Of a stretch of DNA of 64,000 bases, positions 45,201 through 56,600 are shown piece after piece (the stretch's first letter is position 1; each line of letters opens with the position of its first letter). The position numbers were made by a program, and so were the translations under genes. The notes under the pieces were generated by a model, which was given only the letters and a program-made list of their open reading frames with translations, ran no database searches and was not told where the DNA came from. The stretch spans positions 62,001 through 126,000 of the forward strand of contig VXAY01004289.1 of assembly GCA_013399855.1 (NCBI GenBank). Reading direction: 5' to 3'. This DNA is from Oxyruncus cristatus. Its lineage: Eukaryota; Chordata; Aves; Passeriformes; Cotingidae.

Positions 45201-46939
45201 CCAGAACATACCAGCATTCCAAGTCAGCTACATGATTGCATTCAATCTTCCTGTCATGCAGGAGAGATGATTAGAAATTGCCCCATAAAGGGGAACTGCT
45301 ACATCCATTGCATCTGGGACACCTTGTGCCACCGAAAATAACATCATGTTAGGTCAGGCGTCCACCACAAGAGCCTTCTGGAACTCCTCTGAGATTAGAA
45401 GAGCGCTGGAAAAGGACTTTTGACAAGGGCATGTATGATAGGACAAAAGGGAGTGGCTTCACACCGACAGAGGGCAGGGTAAGATTGTATACTGGGGAGA
45501 AATTGTTGGCTGTGAAGGGGGTGAGGCACAGATTGCCCAGAGAAGTTGTGGCTGCCCCGTCCCTGGAAGTGTTCAAGGCCAGGTTGAACAGGGCTTGGAG
45601 CAACCTGGTCTAATGGAAGGTGTACCTGCCTGTGGCAGGGGGTTGGAACTTGGTGATCTTTAAGGTCCCTTCCAGGCCAAACCATTTTAAGTATCCTATG
45701 ATTTTGACATTTGCAATAAAGCAATTCCTCCTGCCCTTTAGAATCCAGCCAAGAACAAATTCCTGCATAATAATCTAGGTATGAGACTGGTCTAAGGTGG
45801 TAATTTATCACCTACTGCTTCACAGATTTCCCCATAAAAGGCATGGAGTAAGTCAGCTCTAAACTCAGCCTCAAGCATAATAGTGACCATAAGAGGACAG
45901 TGCTCTATGTAGATGAGTGTACACCAAATGTAGCCCCCACTACTTGCTGCCATGCTCACTCCTTGCCCAGACTATCCTGGCACATAGACAAAGTCAGACA
46001 GTATTTACCAAATCCACCATTTTTGTACTTACTGTTGTCTGACAAATAAAAGTCTTTGGAAATCACTTGCTGCCTATCAGCTACCTCTGTAACATCCACC
46101 TGGACTTTGGTATCTCCCAGGAGTTCAGTCATGTCCACAGTGCACATGTACTCCGTGTGACTGGTGTTCCTGGACAATTGGAGGAGACTGCACGCAGCCA
46201 CAGTATTTTCTGGATCTTCCTCAGGAATCCTAAAACACCCAAAACAAATAAGTCCACATCTCCTGCATGCTGTAGTTGTATTAATTTGTTGCTGAACCAC
46301 CAGGCATAGAAATTGATCAAAAACAAAATCAACATGTTCAAATAAAAATTTATCTTTGAACTTTGACAGATGTTTACCCCTTTCTATTTGCTCAGCTTAG
46401 CGTCTTTGAGAGAAGTAGAAAAGTGTTCGTCAAAAGGAAAGATGCTCCTCAGGTCTGCACAACCCACGACTGCATCCACTCCGTTGCTGGGGCAGAAGAG
46501 CAGCCATATGGGATTGTACAATCTGCACGAGCCCTGCCAGTGCACATGGGTGAAAGTTCACTTGTAACAGCAGCAAAGGGTAAGGGATTCCCACGGCAAG
46601 AGAGCGGGCAATGCTAAGGAAGCTGGAGTCAGCATAGCAGTCAGTGGAGACAGGAACCAGGGGTCCTTTGCTATGGGTCAGTTAATAGCTGAAGTGTGAA
46701 ATACCAAGTAAAAAACCAGCATACCAGCAGGAACAGGATTTCTACCCAACAAAAGGGACAGAAGGTCACCATTGTGCTCTGGCCACGAAGAGGTTCCTGC
46801 TAACTGGACTTTGCTCATCCTACCAAGACATACCATGTTGCAGTGAGGTTGTATGAACCAGCACCCAAGTCATTTCTCAGGATACAGGACAGGGTCTGTA
46901 TGTAGTCCACAAAACAAGTGAGGTTTTCACAACACACAG
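38305..46939 (-). CDS. IL21R: Interleukin-21 receptor, all but the signal-peptide exon
   Basis: Type I membrane receptor for IL-21, pairing with the common gamma chain and signalling through JAK1/JAK3 and STAT3/STAT1 in lymphocytes. Seven exons (46939-46834, 46229-46033, 44413-44262, 43849-43672, 42387-42291, 41505-41424, 39219-38305) join with matching phases into 575 codons plus stop (human whole protein: 538). Visible parts: CENLTCFVDYIQTLSCIL (human CYTDYLQTVICIL), IKPQPPFNLTTLFSEGYNIS (human IKPAPPFNVTVTFSGQYNIS), WSEWS, a membrane span, Box 1 PDPAPFFKPLYLMHNGDFK, KWVGA, SYGHLSIDMVTV (human PYGLVSIDTVTV), DTIDSGFVDSDCGSPLDCE and RSYVKQWVS near the C-terminus (human RSYLRQWVV). The first exon present needs one preceding base, so a signal-peptide exon lies upstream (to the right) but I could not identify it. 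Confidence 0.95.
41262..41280 (+). repeat. (GGAA)n tract
   Basis: A short run of GGAA units in the IL21R intron between the Box 1 and transmembrane sides. Such ETS-like tracts are common simple repeats. Confidence 0.7.
41424..41505 (-). CDS. IL21R: IL21R exon with Box 1
   Basis: An 82-nt exon, acceptor ctcttccag, donor gtataa. It codes for FWKKMACIPDPAPFFKPLY and LMHNGDFK, the JAK-binding Box 1; human has WAVPSPERFFMPLY and GDFKKW. Confidence 0.95.
42291..42387 (-). CDS. IL21R: IL21R transmembrane exon
   Basis: A 97-nt exon, donor gtaaga. The acceptor is a tandem CAGCAG, so a form one codon shorter (start at 42384) is possible. The span is MGWLLLFGVVVSIMASIATF, followed by LAKQQ. Confidence 0.9.
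42420..42647 (+). mobile_element. CR1 LINE 3' fragment in an IL21R intron
   Basis: Diverged 3' end of CR1: GGAAGGGGCTGCCCAGGGG, ATCCCTGGAGATGTTCAAGG, GGATGTGGCACTCAGTGCT, then GGTTGGACCTGATGATCTTG. It lies between the transmembrane and WSXWS exons, without harm to splicing signals. Confidence 0.88.
43672..43849 (-). CDS. IL21R: IL21R exon with the WSXWS motif
   Basis: A 178-nt exon, acceptor attcacag, donor gtacat. It codes for TEYEFQVRARPREDSGYHGF and then WSEWS at 43717-43703. Confidence 0.95.
44262..44413 (-). CDS. IL21R: IL21R exon: start of the second fibronectin-like domain
   Basis: A 152-nt exon, acceptor gtcttccag, donor gtaagt, ending in phase 0. IKPQPPFNLTTLFSEGYNIS, then SWETTYQKSPFHFLNEELEY and QLRYKRRTDTWE. 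Confidence 0.95.
45400..45708 (+). mobile_element. CR1 LINE 3' fragment in an IL21R intron
   Basis: It includes GGCACAGATTGCCCAGAGAA, CCGTCCCTGGAAGTGTTCAA and the end GGGGTTGGAACTTGGTGATC with CCCTTCCAGGCCAAACCATT. It resembles the subfamily of the 32925 copy, not that of the 36243 copy. Confidence 0.9.
46033..46229 (-). CDS. IL21R: IL21R exon: rest of the first fibronectin-like domain
   Basis: A 197-nt exon, acceptor gggtgttttag, donor gtaagt. It has VAACSLLQLSRNTSHTEYMC (second disulfide pair, one sequon), CTVDMTELLGDTKVQVDVTE and FYLSDN. Confidence 0.92.
46834..46939 (-). CDS. IL21R: IL21R exon: N-terminal disulfide
   Basis: A 106-nt exon, acceptor aatctgcag, donor gtatgt. It codes for VCCENLTCFVDYIQTLSCIL and RNDLGAGSYNLTAT, ending two bases into a Trp codon. 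The frame stays open leftward of the acceptor to an ATG, but that extension is not hydrophobic enough for a signal peptide. Confidence 0.92.
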
Positions 46940-49900
46940 CTGCAGATTTGGAAAGACAAAACACAATATCAACTTCCATGATAAAGCAAGCAGAACTTGA
47001 TATCAACATATGCAGTCCTCAGGATTCTCACTAAATCTGAAGGGAATAGATCACTCTGTGACAGCCCCCCTCCTGCCCTTACAAAAATCTCCAGTCTTGG
47101 GGTGTAAGATGTGTTCCAGCTCTACATGATGACAAGCCATTGACAGCAAGATAAGTGTCGAACAAAAATTTATTAAAAATACTGTGGTGGCCAAAATCAG
47201 AAAGTGCTCAAATTGTGACTGAATTTTCAGACTTATCCCTGTCCCTTCTCAGACAGTAACTACAGCAGGATCACATACTTTGGCAAGAGTCTTCACTTAT
47301 ATGGCACATAGAATAGGCATGATAACCCAGTAAGAAGCAGTACCATATCAAAACATTTTTATGATACCACTTCCTAAATTGAATACTATTGTTTGCTGGA
47401 CTAGTTTTCATTGTATGACATCTTCATGGCACTTCACTAAAATACCACTTTTTTTTTTAAATGTGTCATTCTTTCTTTGCCTTTCTATTTTCTACAGCAT
47501 CAACACATTTCAATATCTGCAGCATCAATACATTTCATGTCCAGCTCCAGGGGTTTGATGTTGTTCATGAAATTTAAAAAAAAAAAAAGTGACTTTATAA
47601 TTATTATAATTTCTGTAGATCATTCTGATAGGCACAATTTAATTACTTACTTCTAAAGAGAATTTCAGAGGCAATTGTAGAATTTACACTGGTCATTAAG
47701 AAAATTAAGTAATTTGAAAGTGGTCACAAAGCAGCATTTATGCTCTTATAATTGTTCTGCAGGAGCTCTGTTCACAGATCAGTATCCAACATGTGCTGTA
47801 CAAAAGCACCATTGTCCTGTGCATAACACGCTTCAGTTATTTCCCTGGATTGCAAGGCAGGGAAGATGCAGCACAGTGAGAAGTGTCTGCATTGATGAGC
47901 CCTTTCCTGACAGCACCCTGAACTGACTAAAACTGTCACCATTACCCTAGGAATGGCTGAGTGAGGAAAGGCCTGCAGGAGATGTAGCATGCCATGCTGG
48001 TGCAAACCATGCCTCCTGCAGTGTCTGTTCATCTCTGACATGTACATTATCACCCCTTTGTGATGGGAATAAAACTCTTGTCATCTAGAAAGAGACTCAA
48101 GGTTGTAACATCCATGATTAAATCAAGCATGGGTCCTCCCCTACCATCAGGGCTGCCCCTAGCCTCATGGGAACATGTTACTTCACAGCCATCAGGCACC
48201 CAAATCCTTTGAAGCTGACCATGCTGCAAGCTCTCCTCTCATCGTCATTCTGCTGGTTGTCCAGTTAGAGAAGCTGCACTCCCTGCTTCCTCCTTTCCCT
48301 TTGCAACATGCTTTGTGTTCAGTGTTTTTTGCAGATGGTGAAAGCAGACTGATACAATATGCTCAACAACCACAATGCCCAATTTTACAGTTGAAGCTGT
48401 ATGCAGAGAACCACCACCAACATGGAATGCAGGCAGCGTGTCTACTGATGAACCAAAAACATCTGTTCCACCCTCCAGATCAAGTGACTGTCCCCACGAA
48501 CAAGCTGTCTCTGCACTTACAGTCATAATACACAGCAGGGGTGTCCAGTGGAGGGAGGAGCCTCCTCCTAGGCCAGGGTAAATTCAAAGGAAAACAAAGC
48601 AACTTTTCCTTGCTGATGTCACCCATCACAACATTTACTTCCAAGTCCTCCTGCTCTCCATATGTGAGCTGTGGGCAGCACTCAGAGTTGTATACAAGAC
48701 CCATTTCTCCAAAGAGTTATGATAGGGACAGAAGAAATTGGGGGATGTTTGCAACAGACGGGCCCCAGGGATTTACATATGCTTTTTAAAACTGTAAATT
48801 ATTCAAATGATATGCGTGCCACTTTTTTTTTTTCATTTTGACTTTTTCATTTCACACCGACTTCAGAATTTCTTTCTAAAATTTTCATTAATTTTTCTCT
48901 TTTCATTTTGAGCCCTCAATAGACTCTTCTGAGGGTCCTGGTCCAAGCGCTGTTTGGTCCAGAGTCCTGAGCAACATACTTTTTCTCCTTTAGCCTAACT
49001 TTACTCTCCTACAAAAATGGGGTTAGAAATCTCTTGCTTTCCTTTAGAGAGGGCAGTAAGTACTAATAAGCTGTTGAGCATTAGTAATTAGCATTCTTCT
49101 ACGCTACTGTGTTAATTAGTCAAACAGACCACTATTCCTAGGTAGCTGATAAGCTGCAAGCGTATCTTTGGGCAAGAACCTGTTAACAAAATTAAGAGGA
49201 CAACATTTTACTGGGAAAGAAATAATTAGGCGTCCTAAACCCAGTTAGATCTAGGATGAAACATCTGTCCTTAACAGCTTCAGAAACAAAATTCAAATAA
49301 CTTCTGACAGTAAGATCTAGATTGATCCAAACTGAAATAGTACACGCTAATTCCCTGGCTTGCGTCACACAAGATTCAGACCAAACATCACAATGGTCGC
49401 ATATAGCAGGAAGATATAAATCTGAATGCATTTTTCTGTTGATTTAGGTTAAATTGGAGCAGGTCCAATGCTCTGCCTAGAAGCAGCATGTAAGATAGTA
49501 AGTTTCCCTGCAGACATGGCTGTCACTGCCTTTTCCTGTCCAGCTGACCTGTTCAGAGAGTCAGTTCTGAGTCATATGGAGTTTGCAGTGTGGGTAGGAA
49601 CCAGCAAAAAAGGGGGACTGACTTTCTGCACAGCCCAGTCCTGAGCCAAGGGGCTCAGACGAGGAGAGGTTCACTTCGCTGTCCCTGGCAGGCCTGTCAA
49701 CAGCAACCATAAGCCCTGGTCTTGGCCACCAGAATCTGCTATAGCAAAGGTTTTTTTTGGTGGGGGAAATCCTACTCTAATGTCACTGGGAGACATTTCA
49801 GCGCAAGCCAAGCACTATCTCTGCACTCTCCCTGCTGGTGCTGCTCCCTGCAGCAGTCTGCAGCCCAGCTGTGCACTTTCCTGTGCCTGTCCTCCACTCC

Positions 49901-50154
49901 TTATCCCATGGAACTGTCTCCCCTGCTACCTTATCTTGTGCTTGCTGTCCCATGGCAATCTTGTCTCATGCACATCTCATCAGAGCTGGCAACAATTGTC
50001 ACCAAGATAAATCCTGTGGGTGTACAGCCTGGAAGAAATATCTGAGAACTTACTGTATTGGAATAAAAGGAAGAAGGAAATATTCTGGAGCCACTGTTTG
50101 TTCCTCATCTTGGTTCTGACTGGATGTCCTGGGGGGGGGGGGGGCGGAACAGGG
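46940..50154. other. IL21R 5' flank or first intron
   Basis: The missing IL21R signal-peptide exon should lie here or further right. A phase-compatible donor occurs at about 48530 (open frame from 48704 leftwards, GACT before gtaagt) but codes for no hydrophobic leader. A 27-base tandem duplication around CAGCATCAACACATTTCA is at 47497-47540. Nothing else recognisable. Confidence 0.4.
47497..47540 (+). repeat. Short tandem duplication (about 24 bp)
   Basis: CAGCATCAACACATTTCA recurs directly as CAGCATCAATACATTTCA after a few bases. A small slippage duplication. Confidence 0.7.
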
Positions 50155-50254
50155 NNNNNNNNNNNNNNNNNNNNNNNNNNNNNNNNNNNNNNNNNNNNNN
50201 NNNNNNNNNNNNNNNNNNNNNNNNNNNNNNNNNNNNNNNNNNNNNNNNNNNNNN
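50155..50254. other. Assembly gap (100 N)
   Basis: Exactly 100 N, a conventional length for a gap of unknown size. It is preceded by a run of 14 G and GGAACAGGG. Confidence 0.99.
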
Positions 50255-50884
50255 CACAATCAATTAAGAGCTCAGCTCAGACATCTACTAATACGATGAA
50301 GGTTGAGGCAGAATTAATCTTGCTTTCATTAAATGTCTGAAAGTGCTTTATTTAGGCAAGTTATTTCAGCTCTCCTGTCGTGTATCTACTCCATGGGCTA
50401 AGGGAGGGATGACCAACAGCCCTGCTAACTGGCCACAAATGAGGTCGTGAAATCCTTGTTCCTTGTCAGCATGCGCACAGAGAAAGCAGCAGTGACTGCA
50501 GCCTTAGGCTATCCATGCAACAGAAAAGGCTCTTGGGTTAAGTGCTAATGCATTTTTTCATTCATTAGTTTCCTGCAATTAGAAATCGCTTGCCACTATG
50601 AGAAGTGACATTGCTGAGGGTTAACATCTGTGCAGTAATTAGTCAAAAAGAGTCTGAAGGTCATTGTGGGTCTGCATGAGCAAGGCTGATGAGAAGTCAC
50701 TGATCTGGCCTACCCATGGTTAAATAAACATGAAATATCCAGTCCTGGGACTCCAGGAAGACATACCAGAAAAAAACCCCAAAAAACAAAACACCTCCCA
50801 CGTGGCACGGAAGAGAACAATGTACAGCACTGACTGCAGGGAAAGGCTGTGCTGATGCACTTCAGTGCCATGCCACATAGTCTG

Positions 50885-51390
50885 ACCTACCCTCTTTTAA
50901 TTTAAAACCATCACCCCTTGTCCTATTACAACAGATTCTGCTAAAAAGGCTGTCCTTATCTTACTAGCTCCCTTTAAATACTGAAAGGCTGCAATAAGGT
51001 CTCCCTAGAGCCTTCTCCAGGCTGAAGAACTCCAGCTCTGTCAACCTGTCTGCAGCCTCTCCAGTCCTTGGAGCACCTCCTCCAGCTCCTCTGGACTCAG
51101 TACAGCAACTCCATGTTCCTTCTCATGTTGGGAGTCCCAGGGCTGCAGGCAGAACTTCAGGTGGGGATCTCACAAGAGCAGAGTAGAGGGGGAAAATCCC
51201 CTTCCTCAACGTGCTGTCCACACTGCCAGGGATGCAGCCCAGGACACAGGTGGTTTCTGGGCTACCAGTGCACATGGATGGCATACATCTAGGTTTTTGT
51301 CCACCAGTACCCACAAGTCCTTCTCAGCAAGGCTGCTCTTGATCCATTTATCCCCCAGCCTGTATTAATATGGGGGGTTGCAGGTATCCA
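50885..51390 (-). mobile_element. Old, diverged CR1 LINE, minus orientation
   Basis: On the plus strand it reads TTGTCCTATTACAACAGA, ATAAGGTCTCCCTAGAGCCT, CTCCAGGCTGAAGAACTCCA and CACAAGTCCTTCTCAGC, the reverse complement of the CR1 ORF2 C-terminal region. It is more diverged than the other copies, so it is an older insertion. Confidence 0.8.
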
Positions 51391-53584
51391 GGTCCTTGGG
51401 TGCCTGTGCTGCCTCCACCACCAGCAGCAAACACCCAGACAGTCACTCAGCAGAGAGAAGCCAGTGAGGCCTCTACCACGTGGGGAACATCCGTGGTGTT
51501 AAAAAGTTTCCCAGGTTTACTCAAATAACAGAAGCAAATAAATTTAGCAGCCAGCAGAAAGCCCCTGCAGCCCTGTGTGAGCTGAGGGATGCACTCCCCA
51601 GGTGCCAGACGAGATCAGCGAGACTCATTCTGGAGGTGCCACAGCCATTCAGCCCTGCAGTGGGAGCAGTGGTGTGGCCGCTGCCCCTCCTTTCCTGACA
51701 AACATATCCTACCCAGGAAGCACTGCTCCAGCTCAGCAAGGAGCCCCAGGCACCCTGCCAACCTCCCTCACCTGCTGCCAGTGGCAGGACAGAAACTCTC
51801 TTCCCCCACACTCCAGCCTTTCTTTCTGCATCATACATCACCTTGAGGAAACACCTTTTCTTGACCCCTCTGGTCCCAGCTCTCCAAGCTTCCTCTGTAT
51901 AATAACTTGCTGTTACCACTACTTCTGGTGGTGCACTTCCTGGTCACTGAGATACAGCCCGCTGTCTAACCCCGCCTTGTACTCCCACTCATCCTTCCAC
52001 TGCTCTTCTCCAAATCCCCATTCCTTTGAGGAAGGCCTGTTGTTATCCTGCCATCTGAAACCTGCTCATCCAATCTCACTCCAAGACTGGCTGTACCATG
52101 AGCCCATCTCAGTATCACTTTGTTTTGTGACTGTCATACTGCACAGTCTTGGCCACCCTGGAAGGCCAAGAAAGGCAACTCGCTGCCTCTTCTTCAGCAG
52201 AGGAAGGAAGGAAGGGCGGGCTGGGTCCTCAAAGAGGTCTGCAGACCCACCACTTGATTCAGAATCCAATTGGCAGGGCCTCTGCCCCTTTATATCCATG
52301 AGACTGCTGTAGCTCCCTCGTTTTAACCCCATTCTTACCTAAATGAAGAGACCAATGCAAGGAAAGTCTTTGCTGCTTTTACCTAGTGGACTATGGTTTC
52401 TTTCAAGTGCCTCCCCCTACTTTCCTTCCACTCCTCAGAGAGTGGTACCATCAACCCAATGAGACAGGAAGGACTGAACAGGGAAAATTCAAAGCAAGTA
52501 GCTCATTAGGAAGATGTTTTATGGAGTTACCAGTGGCTGCCATTACACAAAGGAGAGAGGTTAACAGACAGCATTGTAATCTAGAAGGGAGGTTCCTGAA
52601 TAAGAACACAGTGGAAAAATAAAAAGAAAAGCAGCAGGATCTGCTAATGTAGGTAAAGCAAGGAGACAATACTTCCTCACTTGGGACTTCACTTTACCAT
52701 CTCTTACTCTTACCAGTGCCCACAGATTAGTATAACACTTACCTCCTTCTCTTCTTGCAGAGTTCTCCTACCTCAGAGTGGTGGGAAAGGACGGCAGCCT
52801 CTGAGAGCACCATAGACAGTGTCAGTGCTGTGTGTCTGATCTCCTGGCTGTGCTCCAGGTTGTGACAAGACATGGGCAGAAGAGCTGAGAAAGCTGCAGC
52901 TCTGCAGAAGTGTCCTTGTGGTCTTTGATGTCTGAAAGACCTCATTACTTCAACGGAGATATACAGCTGCCCTTGTTCTGAAGCTTTCTACAGTCAGGCC
53001 CCCTGCAAACCTCAATCCCAGTCTGTGATTGAAATGCCCACCTTTCCTACATCCCTCCATTTGCTACATGCTTACCATTTGCTTCCATCTGTCAGCACAT
53101 GATTGTTCACCTGGAGGGAAGAATGGCAACAGGCAATGAGCAGACGCAGGAGATTGTTCCCTGTCTGGCACTAGAAAAGTCCTTTCTACCACCTCATTGA
53201 GACCATCTCTGTCTATGAAATGGAGACTCTAAGTCAGGTTCACCCAGCCTTGAAACACAATCACTTGATTCTTATAAAACATCAAGTATTGTACGGCTGC
53301 TGAGTGCTGCAAACTCTGTAGTATCTTAGGTTACAGTGTGCAAGACCACAGCAATAGAATTGATCAGCATTCATACAGATATGCATATGTAAGTGATGCT
53401 ACAAGGTTTTAATTTACCAGAGAATAGGAAATAGAATCAATACAAACACAAACATTTATGAAGATTTTTTTTTTTTAAGGATCGAGAAATACAATACTGT
53501 AAGCTGCCAAAGATGGATGCAGTCTAAATTCTCAATTTGAAGTATTTTCAGGAAACCTATACACTTACAAAACTTCCAAAAAAC

Positions 53585-53662
53585 AACACAAACTGCAGAA
53601 GCAAACATCCCTGAAGCAAACAAACAAACAAAACACCAAAACCAACCAAACAAACCAAAACG
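53585..53662 (+). repeat. (CAAA)n/(CCAA)n low-complexity tract
   Basis: A run of AAAC and CCAAAC units. On the minus strand it yields a T/G-rich hydrophobic open frame with no ATG, which should not be read as protein. Confidence 0.85.
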
Positions 53663-56600
53663 AATTAAGAACTCAGTTTAGGTAAAAAAGCAAAAATAAA
53701 AGAGGGTATTTCCAAGCATGAGAAAACTAGTTTTGCTACACCCAAGCTAAAAAAGAGTGGAAGACACAGTCCACCGGTTATATGCCCAAATAAGCTTTCT
53801 TCTTGAAAAAAATTCCTTATCAATATACACTGCCATCTAATCACAAAGCTGAAGCCACAGGGAGACAGGGGAAGGCTCTCGCTGTTTTCAGTTGAGGCCA
53901 ATAGCAACGACAGGCAGGGCTCAAAGGGCATGTCAGCTCTAAGAAAGATTTACCGCGAAGTTGCAGATATCAAGCAGCAACAAACTGGCAGCAGGGAAAA
54001 CTGGTGGAAACATGGACATTACCTGCCCTGTCCTGTGCATTTCAGCCCTCCAACATTTCCATGGCAGGCCTGGCTAAATTGTTACAGCAACTGCAGACCC
54101 CACCTGTGCAGGAGCTGGGGGGAAGGTGGGTCTCATTAGCACTAAGAGCAAAGCCTACTTGTGCACAACCAAGGGCCGTTGTGTGTTGGAATACACAGTG
54201 ATAAATAGGGATTGACGTCACTACTGTATCAGTATTACTGTGCTGACAGAAGGATGTGGTGAGAGGAGGTGATGAATTCGGGTCCAAACACCCACACAAT
54301 ATTTATTACTGTACTGCTCTGATCTCTTACATGAGAAAAGGGTGGGAGAGCTGATAAAAACTCACATAGCTAAAAGGTCATAGTGGGGCTGGTGGAATAA
54401 GACCCTTGCAGTGAGGAGGCATCAGTGTCACGGCATTAAAGGGCTAAGCCAAACTGCATAGTGCAGCATGTGCCACATTGGAGACTGCCAAGCACCACTG
54501 TGATCAACTTCCATCCATCCCCAAAATGGCCCCAGGACCAGGGCAACACCACCAATCCTCAGATGACAGGCAGCGATGTGGTTTGGCTCCTACACAGGTG
54601 AGGGGCTCACCCCTGCCCTATCTCATGCCTACAGCTTGTGTCTGGGCTGGGGCTCTGCAGGTCTCAAGGCTGACACTGAGGGAGGGGCAGCCAACTCACC
54701 TACATCTACCTTAAAAGGGGCTGCAAGAAGCCCATGCATACTTGTGTCCTTGGCCAAGAGGGAAACGAGCAGCACTGTGGAGGGATTTGGCACACACAGC
54801 ATAGTGTGGTGGTAGGAGGGTAAGGAACAAGGAGCTGGAACAACCCAAGAAGACTGCAGCAGTAAGGCTGGCACAAAGCAGCAGGGTGCAGGATGAGGGG
54901 GCTCCACATTCAGCCCTCCATGCCTCTGACCCACTCTTTTTCCCATCTGGGAAAAACAGATGTTTTAGACCTTTCAGGCCAGGGCAGGTGACTCTCGACC
55001 ATGTTTCCCAGGTAGCTGCTGGTAGCTGGGCTGGTTGTGCACTGTTAGAACATGCATACAGAAGGTCCCAAGACTTAGTGCAGAAGCTACTCCTCACAGT
55101 GTTTTGGAGCAGTCTCTGTAAGAGACTAGCTCTCCATTCTGTATGCTTTGTGGATCACTTACAGGCACAGTGTCAGGCCCAAGCTTCTAGAAAAGACTTG
55201 CCTCAGCTGATGCTGCCTGTGGGTTGTGGAAATTGTCACCACTGTTGGGTGCAGTGTGGGACAGCACAGGGTCAGTGAGGCTGAACAGCTAAGCTAGACA
55301 TTCCCTAGGCAGTTAGTAATATCATTCTGTTGTGAGGATAGCAGACCAGGACAGTGGTGCAGCTTTTGTTCCCTGATTGCACAGGACTCTCCGAGGTGTG
55401 CCAGTACCGTTACTTGTGCAGAGGAATGAGGGAAAGGTATGTAATCAGTCTAAAGAGCGATAGTCTGGCTGGCACAAACCATACTGCTTTTAAACCATAC
55501 AATTTTATGCATTTGATATTACAGAGCTAGTTTTTAAAACAAAACCACTGATGGCACTCTAAGATGAATAGCTTTATAATTTTAAATATATTGCACCTAA
55601 AGGCCTGTTTTTCTCAAACTTAACTCAGTAGAAGTGTAATCTCAGCCCAGCTCACAGTGGCAATATTCACCAAGAAGCAAGTGTGAAGGGCACACCAGGG
55701 AAGGCTTGGTAGATTCTGCTAGAGTTATTCATGACCCAAAAACATTTTGCCATGACTGGAAGAAGGGTAGGTATCTGTAGGTATTTATCAGCAAGAATAC
55801 ATGCAGAGAAAATAACAATCAGAGCTGACAATTCCTTTCTGTAGGAGAGGGAACTAGTCACACTTGCAGTTATCAAGTTAGTGATCTGGGGGAAAAACTC
55901 CCCACAAACAGTACTACCTCTGTATTTTCTTCCTGTCACAAAGGAGTTAAACCAATAGCCTCAGCACCATCAAAGATACAGACCTGGCATAGCTCTAGGG
56001 TCAAAGGCACCTTTACTGGCTGGTGACATTTAGGAAGAAGATAATCATACATTATAATAAGTGAAAAATAGCAGGAGAACAGCTGAGACATAAGTAACAG
56101 TGTTCTAGTGGAAGGGAAAGCAATAGAAGAAACCATCTCAAAGCTCAGGAAATAGGCTAAAATATGAATGAGCCAGGCAGAAAGCGGAGGTGTTAGTCAG
56201 CAAAGCAGCAGGTTGAAAAGCAGCGGAGCTCCCCAGGTGGTGGCTGTGAGCTGACACAGGATGCTGCAGGGGAGGGAGGAGTGTGTTGCTTTCAGTCTGG
56301 GCAATGCTGAGTGCCATCTGCAGAGACCCCAGCACCCTCCCCTCCTGCCTCCCTTCTGCCTTTGCCAGTTTACTATAGGTGCCAACACTGGGCTCAGCCT
56401 CTTGTTTTCCTCAATATCCATCAAGTCTGAACCTGCATGAATTCTGCATGAAGGCTGTAGTAAGAGGACATCACTTTGGCTCCTGACAGAGAAAAAAAGC
56501 TTACCTTCACAGAGCTGTGACTATGTATGTCTTACACACATGGAGGAGTTTGCACAGAGGCTTGTATCTTCTCTTAGGAAATCACCAGACCCGGGCTGGT

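Noticed and set aside
48526..48704. Minus-strand open frame with a gtaagt donor as IL21R exon 1
   Set aside because: The phase fits, but the 60 or so residues are acidic and basic with no hydrophobic leader, which a type I receptor needs.
51602..52312. 236-codon plus-strand frame
   Set aside because: No recognisable domain, overlapping frames in other phases, and no splice-site support.
53599..53653. T/G-rich hydrophobic frame as an IL21R leader
   Set aside because: The long version has no ATG and comes from a simple repeat; the version from the internal ATG has only 13 codons, too short for a signal peptide.
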